DNA of 64,000 nucleotides from Vibrio toranzoniae (GCF_024347655.1 NZ_AP025514.1:372001-436000), one strand, 5' to 3'. Counted from the first letter of the stretch, positions 17,107-27,044 are shown. Notes: generated by a model not told the origin, from the sequence alone. A program made the numbers and translations.

Positions 17107-17874
17107 ATGGCATCAAAGCAAAGAGCGATCTCAAGACTCGTCGCTCAATCAGGACAAATGCTACTAGCACATGGTGCCGAAAGCACACTGGTCGGCGATA
17201 TCATGCGTCGTATTGGTATCGCTTGTGGAGTAGATGAAGTAGAAGTCGCACTGTCAGCCAATGCGCTTGTTGTGACAACGATGATGGATGATCACTGTAT
17301 TACCACCACTCGAAGCTGTGCTGATCGGGGGCTTAACATGCAGGTGATCACTGATATTCAGCGAGTTTGTATCATGATGGAGAAGGGTATTCTCGATTAT
17401 GGACTGGCCTATAGAAAGATCCAAAATATTAGCCCTGAACGCTACAATCGCTGGTTAGTTGTCATTATGATAGGTTTTTCGTGTGCTTCTTTTAGTCGCC
17501 TTGCTGGTGGAGATTGGCAGGTATTCATGATGACTTTTATTGCTTCAGCCTGCGGCATGATCGTCAGACAAGAGATCGGTCACCGTCACTTCAATCCGTT
17601 ATTGAACTTCGCTATCACAGCTTTTGTTACTACTACTATTTCTGCTCAAGCGGTGCTTTATAATATTGGAGGCCAACCCACAATAGTGATGGCATCTTCA
17701 GTATTGATGCTAGTGCCGGGGTTTCCTCTCATTAATTCTGTTGCCGATATGCTTAAAGGTCATATCAATATGGGGTTAGCCCGTTTTACCATGGCCAGTT
17801 TATTAACTCTGGCAACCAGTTTAGGTATTGTCGCAGCGATGAGCCTATCAGGCGTATGGGGGTGGGTAAGTTAA
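17107..17874 (+). CDS. Threonine/serine exporter family protein, YjjP-like subunit
   Basis: This 255-residue protein corresponds to the N-terminal half of the ThrE family: a soluble region (about 1-110, with LMLAHGAESTLVGDIMRRIG-like sequence) followed by five hydrophobic segments. In E. coli the equivalent pair YjjP-YjjB has been reported to export succinate, so the substrate here may be a dicarboxylate or a hydroxy amino acid. Its stop codon overlaps the start of the second subunit (TAATG), showing translational coupling. Confidence 0.87.
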   Translation: MASKQRAISRLVAQSGQMLLAHGAESTLVGDIMRRIGIACGVDEVEVALSANALVVTTMMDDHCITTTRSCADRGLNMQVITDIQRVCIMMEKGILDYGLAYRKIQNISPERYNRWLVVIMIGFSCASFSRLAGGDWQVFMMTFIASACGMIVRQEIGHRHFNPLLNFAITAFVTTTISAQAVLYNIGGQPTIVMASSVLMLVPGFPLINSVADMLKGHINMGLARFTMASLLTLATSLGIVAAMSLSGVWGWVS

Positions 17875-18347
17875 TGAGTCTTTTTGAATTGTTGGTTGGT
17901 TTGCTCAATGATATGTTTTTTGCGGCGGTACCAGCGGTAGGGTTCGCTCTGGTCTTTAATGTTCCGCAGAGAGCCTTAATTTATTGTGCGTTAGGAGGCT
18001 CTATTGGCCATGGTAGCCGTTATTTGATGATGCACTTCGGTATTCCTATCGAATGGGCGACATTCTTTGCCGCGACATTGGTTGGCATGATAGGGGTACA
18101 GTGGTCGCATAAACTGTTAGCGCACCCTAAGGTATTTACGGTTGCAGCCTTGATTCCTATGGTCCCAGGTGTGTTTGCCTTTAAGGCTATGATTGCGATG
18201 GTTGAAATTAACCGAGCTGGGTACAGCCCTGAATTACTCGCTATTTTGATGGAGAACTTTTTGAAATCGATGTTCATTATCGCTGGGCTGGCGATTGGCT
18301 TAGCGGTGCCTGGGCTGTTATTCTACCGCCGTAGACCTATCGTTTAG
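17874..18347 (+). CDS. Threonine/serine exporter family protein, YjjB-like subunit
   Basis: This is a membrane protein of about 157 residues with four to five hydrophobic segments, equivalent to the C-terminal half of ThrE. The start is placed at 17874 (MSLFELLVGL). Its ATG overlaps the TAA of the preceding gene, and the purine-rich GGGTGGGTAAG just upstream can serve as ribosome-binding site. The earlier in-frame ATG at 17856 has no such support. The segment FTVAALIPMVPGVFAFKAMI is typical of the family. The two proteins probably form one exporter. Confidence 0.85.
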   Translation: MSLFELLVGLLNDMFFAAVPAVGFALVFNVPQRALIYCALGGSIGHGSRYLMMHFGIPIEWATFFAATLVGMIGVQWSHKLLAHPKVFTVAALIPMVPGVFAFKAMIAMVEINRAGYSPELLAILMENFLKSMFIIAGLAIGLAVPGLLFYRRRPIV

Positions 18348-18383
18348 CGTTAATTTTCTTTTTAAGAACAGGACTTTCGATTT

Positions 18384-18863
18384 ATGATCATCAGTATGAT
18401 AGCAGCAATGGCAGACAATCGTGTCATTGGTAAAGACAACCAGATGCCATGGCATTTGCCTGCGGACTTCGCATGGTTTAAACGCTCTACAATGGGCAAA
18501 CCAGTAGTGATGGGGCGTAAGACCTATGAGTCGATTGGACGACATTTACCTGGTCGATTGAATGTTGTAATCAGTCGTGATGAGAATTTGAAAATTGAAG
18601 GTGTGACGACCGTTACTTCGATAGAACAAGCTTTAGAGCTAGTCAGTGAGGTTGAAGAGGTAATGATCATTGGTGGTGGCTCGATTTATGAAACTTGCTT
18701 ACCTAAAGCTGACAAGCTTTACCTTACTTATATCGATTTAGCCGTTGATGGTGATACAAAGTTCCCTGATTGGGGAGAAGGTTGGAAGCAGAGCTTTCAT
18801 GATACCTATCAAGCGGATGAGAAAAACAAACACAACATGGAGTTTGTGATCCTTGAGCGTTAA
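18384..18863 (+). CDS. folA: Dihydrofolate reductase
   Basis: FolA reduces dihydrofolate to tetrahydrofolate with NADPH. The 159-residue length equals that of E. coli FolA. Motifs include MIISMIAAMADNRVIG, NQMPWHLPADFAWFK with the catalytic acidic residue in the PADFAWFK stretch, and VMGRKTYESIGRHLPGR for cofactor binding. It is convergent with apaH, as in E. coli. Nothing suggests an altered, trimethoprim-resistant form. Confidence 0.96.
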   Translation: MIISMIAAMADNRVIGKDNQMPWHLPADFAWFKRSTMGKPVVMGRKTYESIGRHLPGRLNVVISRDENLKIEGVTTVTSIEQALELVSEVEEVMIIGGGSIYETCLPKADKLYLTYIDLAVDGDTKFPDWGEGWKQSFHDTYQADEKNKHNMEFVILER

Positions 18864-18892
18864 CTGTGGTTATTAATAGTTAGGTTCTGAAA

Positions 18893-18923
18893 AATACTTG
18901 CGTTACTGGTTCAGTAGCGCAAG
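18893..18923 (-). terminator. apaH terminator
   Basis: On the minus strand CTTGCGCTACTG-AAC-CAGTAACGCAAG (one mismatch) is followed by TATTTTTC. It lies 20 bp after the apaH stop and between convergent genes. Confidence 0.75.
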
Positions 18924-18942
18924 CTTCTCGTCGTTCGTGCTT

Positions 18943-19746
18943 CTATAGCGCAGCTTGAGTGAAAAACTGTTTGTCCTCCCAACGAAGTGCTGTTAGTTCT
19001 CCGCCCCATACACACCCTGTATCAAGTCCAATAACGTCTTTTCCGTTATAACCTTCAAGTGCTGCCCAGTGACCAAATAATACGGTTTTATCTAGCTGAA
19101 CTCTTTGAGGAAGGTCGAACCAAGGGATGTATTCGTGGTCGGCCACCTCTTTTGGAGGAAGCTTGCAGCCCATGTCTAAACGTCCGTCAGGAAAGCAGAA
19201 GCGCATGCGTGTAAAACTGTTGATGGCGTATCGATAGCGCTCTATATCGCTCAATTCTTTTGACCATAAGTCAGGAGAGTTGCTGTACATGTTTTCAATC
19301 AACCACTTCCATTTTTTTGAGCGCAATAGACCTGTGATCTTTCTGTTCTCTTTGCGAGCTCGCTTGATTGTCCATTGTGGAGATATACCTGCATGGGTCA
19401 TGACAAATTGATCATGTTCTTGCATTAAAGGCTGTTCTCTAAGCCATTCAAGCAACTCGTCTTTGTCATCAGCATCTAAAATCGGCTGAGTTTGATCTTT
19501 CTTCTTTGCTGGAAAAAGACCAAGCGAAACGGCGAGCAGGTGTAAGTCATGGTTGCCCAATACTATCTTCGCGGATTCTCCTAAAGACCGGATAAATCGG
19601 AGTGTCTCAAGTGACTTAGGGCCTCTTGCGACCAAGTCACCAGCGACCCACAAAGTATCTTTTTTCTTATCAAATTTTACGGTTTCAAGTAAGAGTTGAA
19701 GCTCGTCGAAGCAGCCTTGGATGTCTCCGACAATATAATTCGACAA
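18943..19746 (-). CDS. apaH: Diadenosine tetraphosphatase ApaH
   Basis: ApaH hydrolyses Ap4A symmetrically to two ADP and removes Np4-type caps from RNA. The 267-residue protein has the calcineurin-like metallophosphatase motifs: GDIQGCFDEL near 7-16, GDLVARGP near 36-43 and GNHDLHLLA near 63-71, with FGHWAALEG further on. It is slightly shorter than the E. coli protein. It usually follows apaG directly; here an ERIC-like repeat fills the gap between them. Confidence 0.96.
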   Translation of the reverse strand: MSNYIVGDIQGCFDELQLLLETVKFDKKKDTLWVAGDLVARGPKSLETLRFIRSLGESAKIVLGNHDLHLLAVSLGLFPAKKKDQTQPILDADDKDELLEWLREQPLMQEHDQFVMTHAGISPQWTIKRARKENRKITGLLRSKKWKWLIENMYSNSPDLWSKELSDIERYRYAINSFTRMRFCFPDGRLDMGCKLPPKEVADHEYIPWFDLPQRVQLDKTVLFGHWAALEGYNGKDVIGLDTGCVWGGELTALRWEDKQFFTQAAL

Positions 19747-19774
19747 AGTAATTTCCTATAGATGCTGATGTATA

Positions 19775-19902
19775 TTCTTTATACTTGAAGCTGCAGCGTC
19801 GTTAACGGCGCAAGTTCATCCTAATCACATAGAAAGAATACCGATGATCATAGATATTCTTTCTTGTTACCTAACAGCAACTCCAATTATTTTTAGTATA
19901 TA
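19775..19902. repeat. ERIC-like intergenic repeat (IRU)
   Basis: About 128 bp of DNA exactly fills most of the gap between apaG and apaH. The left end reads TATACTTGAAGCTGC and the right end, read in reverse, TACTAAAAATAATTGGAGTTGC; the two are imperfect terminal inverted repeats. In the centre AGAAAGAATA (19831-19840) pairs perfectly with TATTCTTTCT (19855-19864). Length, ends and central symmetry resemble ERIC/IRU elements known from Enterobacteria and Vibrio. I recognised it from memory of the consensus, without alignment. Confidence 0.62.
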
Positions 19903-19903
19903 G

Positions 19904-20284
19904 CTAATTAAGAATGTTGGGGATCGCTAGCCTGAAAGGATCGACTTCGGCTATAAAATCAATCCCCTTGTGGTCAGTCATAACATAATGACCTTGCATA
20001 ACGCCTACAGGGGTTTCGATGACGGTACCACTTGTGTAGGTGTATTCGTCGTTGGCTTCAATAACAGGTTGCTGTCCAACGACACCATCACCTTCTATGG
20101 TGAGTTGCTTACCGTTAGCGTCGGTAATCAACCAGCGGCGAGACATCAGTTGCACCGTTGTTTTACTGAGGTTTTTTATCGTAATAATGTAGGCGAAGAC
20201 GTAACGATTCTTCGTTGGCTCAGATTGCTCTGGTATGTATTTAGAGTGAACCTGGCATTTGATACAAGGCGTAGATATATCCAT
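19904..20284 (-). CDS. apaG: ApaG (Co2+/Mg2+ efflux-associated, DUF525)
   Basis: ApaG is a small fibronectin-III-like protein of unclear role that is linked genetically to ApaH and to cobalt resistance in Salmonella (CorD). The 126-residue length matches the family. Characteristic segments are [26 protein letters not shown] and [12 protein letters not shown]. The start at 20284 has an AAAGGTG ribosome-binding site. It lies downstream of rsmA but a hairpin terminator separates them, so apaG-apaH may use an extra promoter. Confidence 0.94.
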   Translation of the reverse strand: MDISTPCIKCQVHSKYIPEQSEPTKNRYVFAYIITIKNLSKTTVQLMSRRWLITDANGKQLTIEGDGVVGQQPVIEANDEYTYTSGTVIETPVGVMQGHYVMTDHKGIDFIAEVDPFRLAIPNILN

Positions 20285-20339
20285 ATTCGCACCTTTTATT
20301 GTTGGTATGCTGAGGGCGAAAGCCCCTAGAAGTATTAAA

Positions 20340-20378
20340 TAAAAAACAGGCTCCTCACCGAAGTGTAGGAGCCTTTTT
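20340..20378 (-). terminator. Hairpin with TTCG tetraloop between rsmA and apaG
   Basis: On the minus strand GGCTCCTACAC-TTCG-GTGAGGAGCC is followed by a T-rich run. It starts within 10 bp after the rsmA stop. It should end at least part of the upstream transcript and so reduce apaG-apaH expression. Confidence 0.8.
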
Positions 20379-20380
20379 AT

Positions 20381-21196
20381 TTATTTGTCAGCGTTGTGGC
20401 TGTCGTACAACCAGTTTGCCATGTCGACAAATTGCTCGAGCGTTAAATTCTCAGGGCGCATGCTTGGGTTGATACCAAGCTCTTCAAGCACTTCCTTATC
20501 GATTAAGCTCTTGTAGCAGTTACGAACCGTTTTACGGCGTTGGTTGAAGCCTTCACGACATACTCGCTCTAGCCACTTGAGATCTTTTGCAGGGTAAGGT
20601 AGCACTTCGTATGGCTGAAGGCGCACGACTGCAGAGTCTACTTTCGGTGGCGGAACGAAGGCTGTTGGCGGCACTTCGAGCACAGGAGTCACTTTACAGT
20701 AGTATTGAGCCATGACAGTCAGACGACCGTAAGCTTTGCTGCCAGGCCCTGCTGCTAAACGGTTAACTACTTCTTTTTGAAGCATAAAGTGCATATCTTG
20801 TATGTCCTTATGGAATTCAAAAAGATGGAACATCAATGGGGTAGAGATGTTGTATGGCAAGTTACCAAAGATACGAAGCTTGTTGTTGGGTTTCACGAGT
20901 TGTTCGAAGTCGAACTTCATCGCATCGCCTTCATGGATCGTTAACTTATCAGCAAGATCCGGATGGTTGCGCAGACGTTCCGCTAGATCTCTATCTAGCT
21001 CAATTACCGTGAACTTGTCGACAAGTTTACCAACTGGCTCTGTAATGGCACCAAGACCAGGGCCGATTTCAACTAAATTTTGACCTGGTAGTGGGTTAAT
21101 GCCCGATACGATTCCATCAATAATGTATGGGTCGTTAAGGAAGTTTTGACCAAAACGTTTACGCGCTTTGTGCCCTAAATGGACATCATTTTTCAT
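20381..21196 (-). CDS. rsmA: 16S rRNA dimethyladenosine transferase RsmA (KsgA)
   Basis: RsmA dimethylates two adjacent adenosines (A1518 and A1519) in helix 45 of 16S rRNA late in 30S assembly. The 271-residue protein has [15 protein letters not shown], the SAM-binding [12 protein letters not shown] (about 42-53) and the catalytic NLPYNIS motif (about 114-120). Its ATG overlaps the pdxA stop region (ATG at 21196 and pdxA ending at 21193), so the two are translationally coupled as in E. coli. Loss of this enzyme gives kasugamycin resistance. Confidence 0.97.
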   Translation of the reverse strand: MKNDVHLGHKARKRFGQNFLNDPYIIDGIVSGINPLPGQNLVEIGPGLGAITEPVGKLVDKFTVIELDRDLAERLRNHPDLADKLTIHEGDAMKFDFEQLVKPNNKLRIFGNLPYNISTPLMFHLFEFHKDIQDMHFMLQKEVVNRLAAGPGSKAYGRLTVMAQYYCKVTPVLEVPPTAFVPPPKVDSAVVRLQPYEVLPYPAKDLKWLERVCREGFNQRRKTVRNCYKSLIDKEVLEELGINPSMRPENLTLEQFVDMANWLYDSHNADK

Positions 21197-22182
21197 TGCT
21201 TTTTCTCTACTAATTCAATGGCGTGCGTGAGCGCTGTTCTAAAGCTCCCTGTATCGGCTTGGCCTGTTCCTGCCAAGTCTAAGGCAGTACCGTGATCGAC
21301 TGATGTGCGAATAAATGGTAAGCCAAGTGTGATGTTCACTGAGCGACCAAAGCCTTTGTATTTCAGTACTGGGAGCACTTGGTCGTGATACATACCTAAA
21401 ACAGCATCTGCATCTTGCAAATATTTTTCATTAAAGATGGTGTCTGCTGGCAATGGGCCAACTAAATTAATACCATCTTTTTGGCGAATTTTTTCTAGCG
21501 TAGGAGTGATAGTTTCTATCTCTTCGTGACCTAAACAACCATCTTCACCCGCATGCGGGTTCAAACCACATACATAAATAGTTGGTTTCTCTATAGCAAA
21601 CTTTTCGACCAAATCTTTATTCAGAATCGCAATAACTCGCTCTAATCTGTCTTCGGTCACGGCTTGAGATACATAAGCTAGTGGGATGTGTGTTGTTACT
21701 AGTGCAACACGCAGCCCTTCAGTTGCCAACATCATCACCACGAGCGGTGTATTGGACTTCTCTGCAAAAAACTCGGTATGGCCACTAAAAGCAACGCCAG
21801 CCCGGTTAATTACACCCTTGTGAACAGGGCCGGTGACAATAGCATCAAATTCATCATTCATACAGCCAATTGCTGCGGTTTCTAAAGTATTTAATACGTA
21901 ATGGCCGTTGGCCTCGTTGAGTTGACCTGCAATGGTGCTTTCAGATAATGGAACGTGTTTCACAACCAGTGTGCCAGAGCGTTGAGGCTCCTTAGCTGTG
22001 GTTGCGTCGTAATCCAGAAACTCTACTTCGATACCGAGGAGCTTAGCTCGCTCGGCAAGCAGGGTTTTATCGGCACAAACCACAAGTTGATGTGGCCAGC
22101 TTTCTTGAGACAAGGCTAGCGTTAAATCTGGGCCTATCCCAGCAGGTTCACCCGCGGTAATGACAATACGTTTAGTTGTCAT
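21193..22182 (-). CDS. pdxA: 4-hydroxythreonine-4-phosphate dehydrogenase PdxA
   Basis: PdxA oxidises 4-phosphohydroxy-L-threonine in the vitamin B6 pathway. The start at 22182 ([20 protein letters not shown]) has an ATG and a GAGGAAG ribosome-binding site; the alternative 15 bp upstream is a TTG and less likely. The protein is then 329 residues, as in E. coli. Metal-binding histidines lie in [18 protein letters not shown] and [10 protein letters not shown]. The start lies inside the 3' end of surA (11-bp overlap), so translation is coupled. Confidence 0.95.
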   Translation of the reverse strand: MTTKRIVITAGEPAGIGPDLTLALSQESWPHQLVVCADKTLLAERAKLLGIEVEFLDYDATTAKEPQRSGTLVVKHVPLSESTIAGQLNEANGHYVLNTLETAAIGCMNDEFDAIVTGPVHKGVINRAGVAFSGHTEFFAEKSNTPLVVMMLATEGLRVALVTTHIPLAYVSQAVTEDRLERVIAILNKDLVEKFAIEKPTIYVCGLNPHAGEDGCLGHEEIETITPTLEKIRQKDGINLVGPLPADTIFNEKYLQDADAVLGMYHDQVLPVLKYKGFGRSVNITLGLPFIRTSVDHGTALDLAGTGQADTGSFRTALTHAIELVEKKQ

Positions 22183-23467
22183 CTTGGTCTTCCTCAACTA
22201 TTTCAACAAAGGCGCTGGCTCTTATTTCTTGTAGCCAAGCGCCTGCTTCTTCATTGAACTTACGGTTAAATAGAATTTGGTAAGCTTTGTTTTTTAAAGC
22301 TGAATCGGTACGGTCGACTTCTCGACGGTCGAGTACTTCAACGATGTGCCAACCATGAACCGTTTTAAATGGCGCACTGATTTTTCCTTCAGACAATGTT
22401 TCTACTTGGTGTTTGAATTCAGGTACGTACAAGTCAGGTGTCTGGTAGCCTAATTCACCATCTTGAACTGCTGAGCCTGGATCTTGGCTGTATTGCTGAG
22501 CGAGATCACCAAAGCTAGCTTCACCCGCGTTGACACGACGAGTGATTTCCTCAAGTTGCTTCTTTGCACCGTCGTCACTTAAGATGACGGTCGGTTTAAT
22601 CAAGATATGGCGCGCATTCACTTCGGTAACGGCAACAGTCTCTAAGCCTTTTACATCTTCAATTTTCAGGATATGGAAACCCACACCGCTGCGGAAAGGA
22701 CCGATGATGCTGCCTTTATTCTGCATTTTGATTTGATCTGCAAAAATGGTTGGCATTTCTTCTTTACGCATCCAACCCCAGTCACCGCCTTGCAGTGCTT
22801 TAGGACCTTTAGAGTAAGTATAAGCCATGGTGCTGAAGTCTTTTCCTGAGTTGAGTGCTTCAACTAGATCTTTAGCTTGAACTTCTAGCTCTTCTTTCGT
22901 TTGCTCGTCATTGAAGCGTAGTTGAATGTGTCCAATTTTGTATTGAACAGTGGCATTGGTCTCTTGCGCTAAGATATCCGTTAGGTTATCGACTTCTGCT
23001 GGAAGAATATTGATACGGCGACGAACTAAAGCGTTACGAGCTTCGCTTGCGGCAATCTCTTTTCTTACTTGTTCACGAAATGCATTGTAGCTCAGGCCTT
23101 CTTCGGCAACTGACGCGGTAAGTTGTTCTACCGTTTGGTTGTTATTTTCCGCGATGCCTACAATTGCTTGATCAAGTCGAGCATCATCAATACGAACACC
23201 GATACGTTCCGCTTCTTGAGTCTGAATGGTATCGATGATCAGCTTTTCTAGTACTTGCTCATTGAGTACGTCTTGTGATGGTAATGTTTGACCGCTTTTC
23301 TTAGCGTTTGCGCGCAGTGTCTTCATCGAAGTGTCGATATCGCTTTGTAAGATCACGCCTTCGTTCACGATCACTTTTACGCTGTCGAGTTCAACCGGGG
23401 CTGCGTAGCTTGTTGATAAAGTACAAGCCGCTGCGATAGCAATTAATGTGCGTTTCCACAATGTCAT
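22172..23467 (-). CDS. surA: Periplasmic chaperone and peptidyl-prolyl isomerase SurA
   Basis: SurA carries unfolded outer-membrane proteins, LptD included, across the periplasm to BAM. The 431-residue protein begins with a signal peptide (cleavage probably after SYA near residue 22). The N-terminal chaperone domain is followed by two parvulin domains (about 170-275 and 285-385), with the repeated patterns [15 protein letters not shown] and [16 protein letters not shown]. It lies 43 bp downstream of lptD in the same operon, next to its best-known client. Confidence 0.96.
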   Translation of the reverse strand: MTLWKRTLIAIAAACTLSTSYAAPVELDSVKVIVNEGVILQSDIDTSMKTLRANAKKSGQTLPSQDVLNEQVLEKLIIDTIQTQEAERIGVRIDDARLDQAIVGIAENNNQTVEQLTASVAEEGLSYNAFREQVRKEIAASEARNALVRRRINILPAEVDNLTDILAQETNATVQYKIGHIQLRFNDEQTKEELEVQAKDLVEALNSGKDFSTMAYTYSKGPKALQGGDWGWMRKEEMPTIFADQIKMQNKGSIIGPFRSGVGFHILKIEDVKGLETVAVTEVNARHILIKPTVILSDDGAKKQLEEITRRVNAGEASFGDLAQQYSQDPGSAVQDGELGYQTPDLYVPEFKHQVETLSEGKISAPFKTVHGWHIVEVLDRREVDRTDSALKNKAYQILFNRKFNEEAGAWLQEIRASAFVEIVEEDQDDN

Positions 23468-23510
23468 GTGTAATCCTTTAAATTTATTGATGTTTTATCA
23501 ATAAAGAAAA

Positions 23511-25859
23511 TTAGTTGTTTAAGAAGAATGGACGGCCATAGCTCAATGCGTTATCCGAGCTGCTTTCACCGACAGCGCCAGAATCTGAGCCAATGTTGGT
23601 ACCAAAGCCGACAATACCGAAGTTCACGCTGAAGTTGTTTTCATAAACGGGTGACGCGTTCGATGTGTTGATGTAATCGCCTTCCCAGCTGCGTAATTGG
23701 TTGCTGTAGGTAAAGCCAATGTACCAACAATCTGATTTATAATTGATTCGAGCTAACCATTCGAGCTCTTCTTCGGTCGTTAAATCATAGAAGTATTGAG
23801 CGCTTGCGTTCCATTTAGGTGAAATTTGGTAAGCACCGAGTAAACCAGCTTGAGAGATACCATCTTTAGTAATTGAACCAATATTAAAATCAACGGTGTC
23901 TTCAATGTACTCTTTGGTTACATAGCGGTAGTTTGTTTGTATGTAACCGCCAGCAAAGCGGTATTCAATAGTACTATTCGCAAGCTGCATTGCAGAGGTA
24001 TCAATATCGTACTGTACACCACCGTGATAGAACAGGTAATCGTCGTAGTTAAAGTCAACCTCTACCGCCCAAGATGAATAATTGGTATTTTTACTTGAGT
24101 CATCATCATTTAAGTTTTGTTTAGTATCTTTATCGATATAAAAGATCTGTCCAAAAGAGATGTTAAGACGTTCTTTATACTCATCATCAAAAAAGCGCGA
24201 TGATGCTCCGTAACTTACCTGGTTTGCTGATGCAATACGGTCTACACCACTGTATTTACGGCTTCTGAATAGACCGTAATAATCCGTTTGCAGTAAAGTG
24301 GTGTCGTAACGACCAATGTTAGATTGATCTTCTTCCGGGACATAAAGGTATTGGAGTTGTGGTTCGAGTGTTTGAGTGTAGTTGCCAACAATCGTGGTAT
24401 CTCGTTCCAGAACGATACCAGCATGACTTCGAAACTCAGGGATAACTCGACTTGCTGACTCTTCTAAGCCTTCATAATCTGATCCGGCACCGGTATCAAC
24501 GCCATCAAGATCTTGTTGGTAGTATGTACCCAGTAATCGCGCTTCCGTTGTCCAAGTACCCCAGGTATTTCCGACTGGGATGGTAATGCCTGGCTCAACG
24601 TGAACACGAGTAGCTGAAGGCTTACCTTTTGCGTCAGTATCGAATAATGAAACATGACTGATTAGATCAAAATCCAGGTACTTCATTACTTCAGGAGCAT
24701 AATAGTTATACTCGAGTTGTGGCATGAGACGATAAGGTAAGTTATTGGTCGTCGTAAGGACTTGGAAATCTCGGACAAGCACAGACGCATCCCAATTTTG
24801 AGAACGATAGGTAGCCTGGCCTTCTTGAAGTAGTTGCCCATCTTCACGATTACCAATACTGCTTGAGTTTACATCGGTAAAGTAATCGATATCACTCACT
24901 TTGGAGTAATCGAGTTCAAATAACCAAGATTGTTGGAATATTCCAGAGTGCTCTAGTTGAGCGCCCCAACGGTCGCCTTTTTCTTCGTATTTTTTATCAT
25001 CAGGTAAGTACTCAGACTTGATACTACCCGAGCCAAAGTCGCTCAAATATCTGAATTTACTGTTTAGTTGAGTACCACGCTCTTGCATGTACTTGAATGT
25101 GGTTTCCAAATCGTAGTTTGGTGCCAAGTTCCAATACACCGGGATTTCAGCTTCGAAACCATCGCTTGAACCGTACGAAACGGTTGGGTACAAGAAGCCG
25201 GTTTTACGGGTATCGCCGACGGGTACGGTTAAATACGGTAAGTAAAAAACGGGAACACTTTGGATCTCAAAACGAGGGTTGTAAAAAGTGGCTTGTTCTT
25301 CGTCTTGGTCGACACTGATACTTGAGGCTCTTAGGCGCCAAGCGTTGTCGCCAATAGGGCAAGAGGTGATTGAGCCATCTTCAATTTCATAAACCGCTTT
25401 GCCTGTCTTAGATACGTATACAGCATCACCACGGCCTGGTTCGCAAAGAAATTCGTAATCGGTATTTTCTAATGTCATTTCGTCGGTAGTCAGATTGTTG
25501 GTTGCTCTGTCCGATACTGACTTTATTTGGCCGTCACTAAAGTTTACGTTGCCTTCAGCTACAACGATGTTTTCTTGTTGGTGAAGCGTGACATTATCTG
25601 CAAGGATGGTCTTGTTCCCTTGCGTAACTCTTACGTCACCTGAATATATTGCCTTGTCACCATTGATAGCTTCTAAGCGATCTGACTCAACATGAGCGGG
25701 TAGCTGCGTCTCGTTTTCTGCAGCGGGCTCGATCAAACATTGATCTATAGAGGGCATTTCCTGCACACTACTATCGGTGATGGTTTCAGCTTGAGTTGTC
25801 GACACGTATAACGCCGTACTTATAGACGCGGCTAACAAGGTGCGGGAAAAAGATTGCAT
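23511..25859 (-). CDS. lptD: LPS-assembly outer-membrane protein LptD
   Basis: LptD, with the lipoprotein LptE, inserts lipopolysaccharide into the outer leaflet of the outer membrane. The 782-residue protein has a signal peptide ending near TQA (residue 24), an OstA/jellyroll domain (about 55-170) and a large beta-barrel C-terminal part ending in aromatic FFLNN. Cysteines are at about 41, 139, 167 and 711 only. The E. coli adjacent Cys-Cys pair is reduced to one cysteine (KSDCWYIGF), so the disulphide pattern must differ. It is first in the lptD-surA-pdxA-rsmA operon and divergent from djlA. Confidence 0.96.
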   Translation of the reverse strand: MQSFSRTLLAASISTALYVSTTQAETITDSSVQEMPSIDQCLIEPAAENETQLPAHVESDRLEAINGDKAIYSGDVRVTQGNKTILADNVTLHQQENIVVAEGNVNFSDGQIKSVSDRATNNLTTDEMTLENTDYEFLCEPGRGDAVYVSKTGKAVYEIEDGSITSCPIGDNAWRLRASSISVDQDEEQATFYNPRFEIQSVPVFYLPYLTVPVGDTRKTGFLYPTVSYGSSDGFEAEIPVYWNLAPNYDLETTFKYMQERGTQLNSKFRYLSDFGSGSIKSEYLPDDKKYEEKGDRWGAQLEHSGIFQQSWLFELDYSKVSDIDYFTDVNSSSIGNREDGQLLQEGQATYRSQNWDASVLVRDFQVLTTTNNLPYRLMPQLEYNYYAPEVMKYLDFDLISHVSLFDTDAKGKPSATRVHVEPGITIPVGNTWGTWTTEARLLGTYYQQDLDGVDTGAGSDYEGLEESASRVIPEFRSHAGIVLERDTTIVGNYTQTLEPQLQYLYVPEEDQSNIGRYDTTLLQTDYYGLFRSRKYSGVDRIASANQVSYGASSRFFDDEYKERLNISFGQIFYIDKDTKQNLNDDDSSKNTNYSSWAVEVDFNYDDYLFYHGGVQYDIDTSAMQLANSTIEYRFAGGYIQTNYRYVTKEYIEDTVDFNIGSITKDGISQAGLLGAYQISPKWNASAQYFYDLTTEEELEWLARINYKSDCWYIGFTYSNQLRSWEGDYINTSNASPVYENNFSVNFGIVGFGTNIGSDSGAVGESSSDNALSYGRPFFLNN

Positions 25860-26008
25860 GAAGTTGAACTATCCTGTGTCACTAGATGAAGGGTTGATCT
25901 AGTATCAATCCAATTAATAAAGCATTTTCCTTATGATAAAGGAAATATTAGCATTCAGCATCATCAGACAGCATTACTCAGATAAAATTCATAGATAGAG
26001 AACACATA
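25860..26008. promoter_or_regulatory. Divergent lptD-djlA control region
   Basis: This 149-bp AT-rich spacer must hold both promoters. It contains an inverted repeat TTTCCTT-N6-AAGGAAA at about 25926-25945. I did not find a convincing sigma-E site for lptD, although E. coli lptD-surA has one. Confidence 0.4.
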
Positions 26009-26863
26009 ATGCAAATATTTGGCAAAATTTTGGGCGCTTTTTTTGGCTTTTTATTTGGAGGTCCGCTTGGTCTGATTTTTGGCCTATTTTTAGGACACCA
26101 GTTCGATAAAGCTCGTCGGTTGAACCAATCGGGTTTTAATAGTTCTGGTTTTGGCCGAGGGCCAAGCCAAGTAGAAAGGCAGAATGAGTTTTTTAAAGCC
26201 GCTTTTGCGGTTATGGGGCATGTCGCTAAAGCTAAAGGTCAGGTAACACCTGAAGAAATTCAGTTGGCTTCCACTATGATGGAGCGCATGAATCTGCATG
26301 GTGAACAACGTAAAGCCGCACAAGATGCTTTCCGTGATGGTAAAGAGAGCGACTTTCCGTTAAATGACGTGCTTGAACGCGTGAAGATCTCATCAGGCGG
26401 TCGTTTTGATCTATTGCAATTCTTCTTAGAACTGCAAATTTCAGCAGCGTTTGCTGACGGGAGCTTGCATCCAAGCGAGCGTCAGGTTCTTCATAAGATC
26501 GCTCAAGGCCTTGGTTTTTCTTCGGAACAACTCGATCGCCGCCTACAGATGCAAGAAGCGGCATTCCGCTTCCAGCAGCAAGGTGGAAGCTTTGGTGGTC
26601 AGCAAGGTCACGGACAGTCATCGGGTTGGCAGCAAGCTTCACAACAAAACCAGTTGGCGGATGCCTTTAAGGTATTGGATGTGAGTGAAGATGCAGACGG
26701 AAAAGAAGTGAAGAAAGCTTATCGCAAGCTGATGAACGAGCATCACCCAGATAAGCTGATGGCTAAAGGTTTACCGCCAGAGATGATGAATGTTGCGAAA
26801 GAAAAATCACAAGAAATTCAAAATGCTTATGACTTAATTAAGAAAGTTAAAGGTTTTAAATAA
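26009..26863 (+). CDS. djlA: Membrane-anchored DnaJ-like co-chaperone DjlA
   Basis: DjlA is an inner-membrane J-domain protein that stimulates DnaK and influences envelope signalling. The 284-residue protein has an N-terminal glycine-rich transmembrane segment (ILGAFFGFLFGGPLGLIFGL), a central TerB-like domain (about 60-180), a Gln/Gly-rich linker (about 190-215) and a C-terminal J domain. The J domain carries the HPD motif within MNEHHPDKLMAKG. Its position divergent from lptD matches E. coli, but rluA, the next gene there, is absent on this side. Confidence 0.94.
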   Translation: MQIFGKILGAFFGFLFGGPLGLIFGLFLGHQFDKARRLNQSGFNSSGFGRGPSQVERQNEFFKAAFAVMGHVAKAKGQVTPEEIQLASTMMERMNLHGEQRKAAQDAFRDGKESDFPLNDVLERVKISSGGRFDLLQFFLELQISAAFADGSLHPSERQVLHKIAQGLGFSSEQLDRRLQMQEAAFRFQQQGGSFGGQQGHGQSSGWQQASQQNQLADAFKVLDVSEDADGKEVKKAYRKLMNEHHPDKLMAKGLPPEMMNVAKEKSQEIQNAYDLIKKVKGFK

Positions 26864-26875
26864 TTGAACACTGAG

Positions 26876-26905
26876 CCGAGCAATGACTCGAATTGCCCGG
26901 TTTTT
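26876..26905 (+). terminator. djlA terminator
   Basis: CCGAGCAA and TTGCCCGG (one mismatch) form a stem around a 9-nt loop, followed by TTTTT, 13 bp after the djlA stop. Confidence 0.7.
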
Positions 26906-26930
26906 AAGACAGGGGATGATAGGACAGTGA

Positions 26931-27044
26931 CTTATCAAGGTGTTTGAGAGTACTGGTCGTTATCCACATCGCAATGAAGTGTTAGGGAGAACATCAACGC
27001 CTGAAGAGGTTGAGTACTTGCAGCAGCTGGATTCAAGCTTTTAG
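26931..27044 (+). pseudogene. 3' remnant of a DUF924-family gene
   Basis: One frame is open for 37 codons from just after a TGA to a TAG. It contains STGRYPHRNEVLGRTSTPEE, which closely follows the DUF924 C-terminal pattern (R-[FY]-PHRN-x-LGR-x-STPEE). Full members are about 180-200 residues, and no matching 5' portion, start codon or ribosome-binding site exists between it and djlA. The former gene's terminator still follows at 27070. The family call is from memory of the motif. Confidence 0.65.

Noticed and set aside
22183..22197. TTG start adding five residues to PdxA
   Set aside because: The ATG at 22182 has a better ribosome-binding site and matches the family N-terminus.
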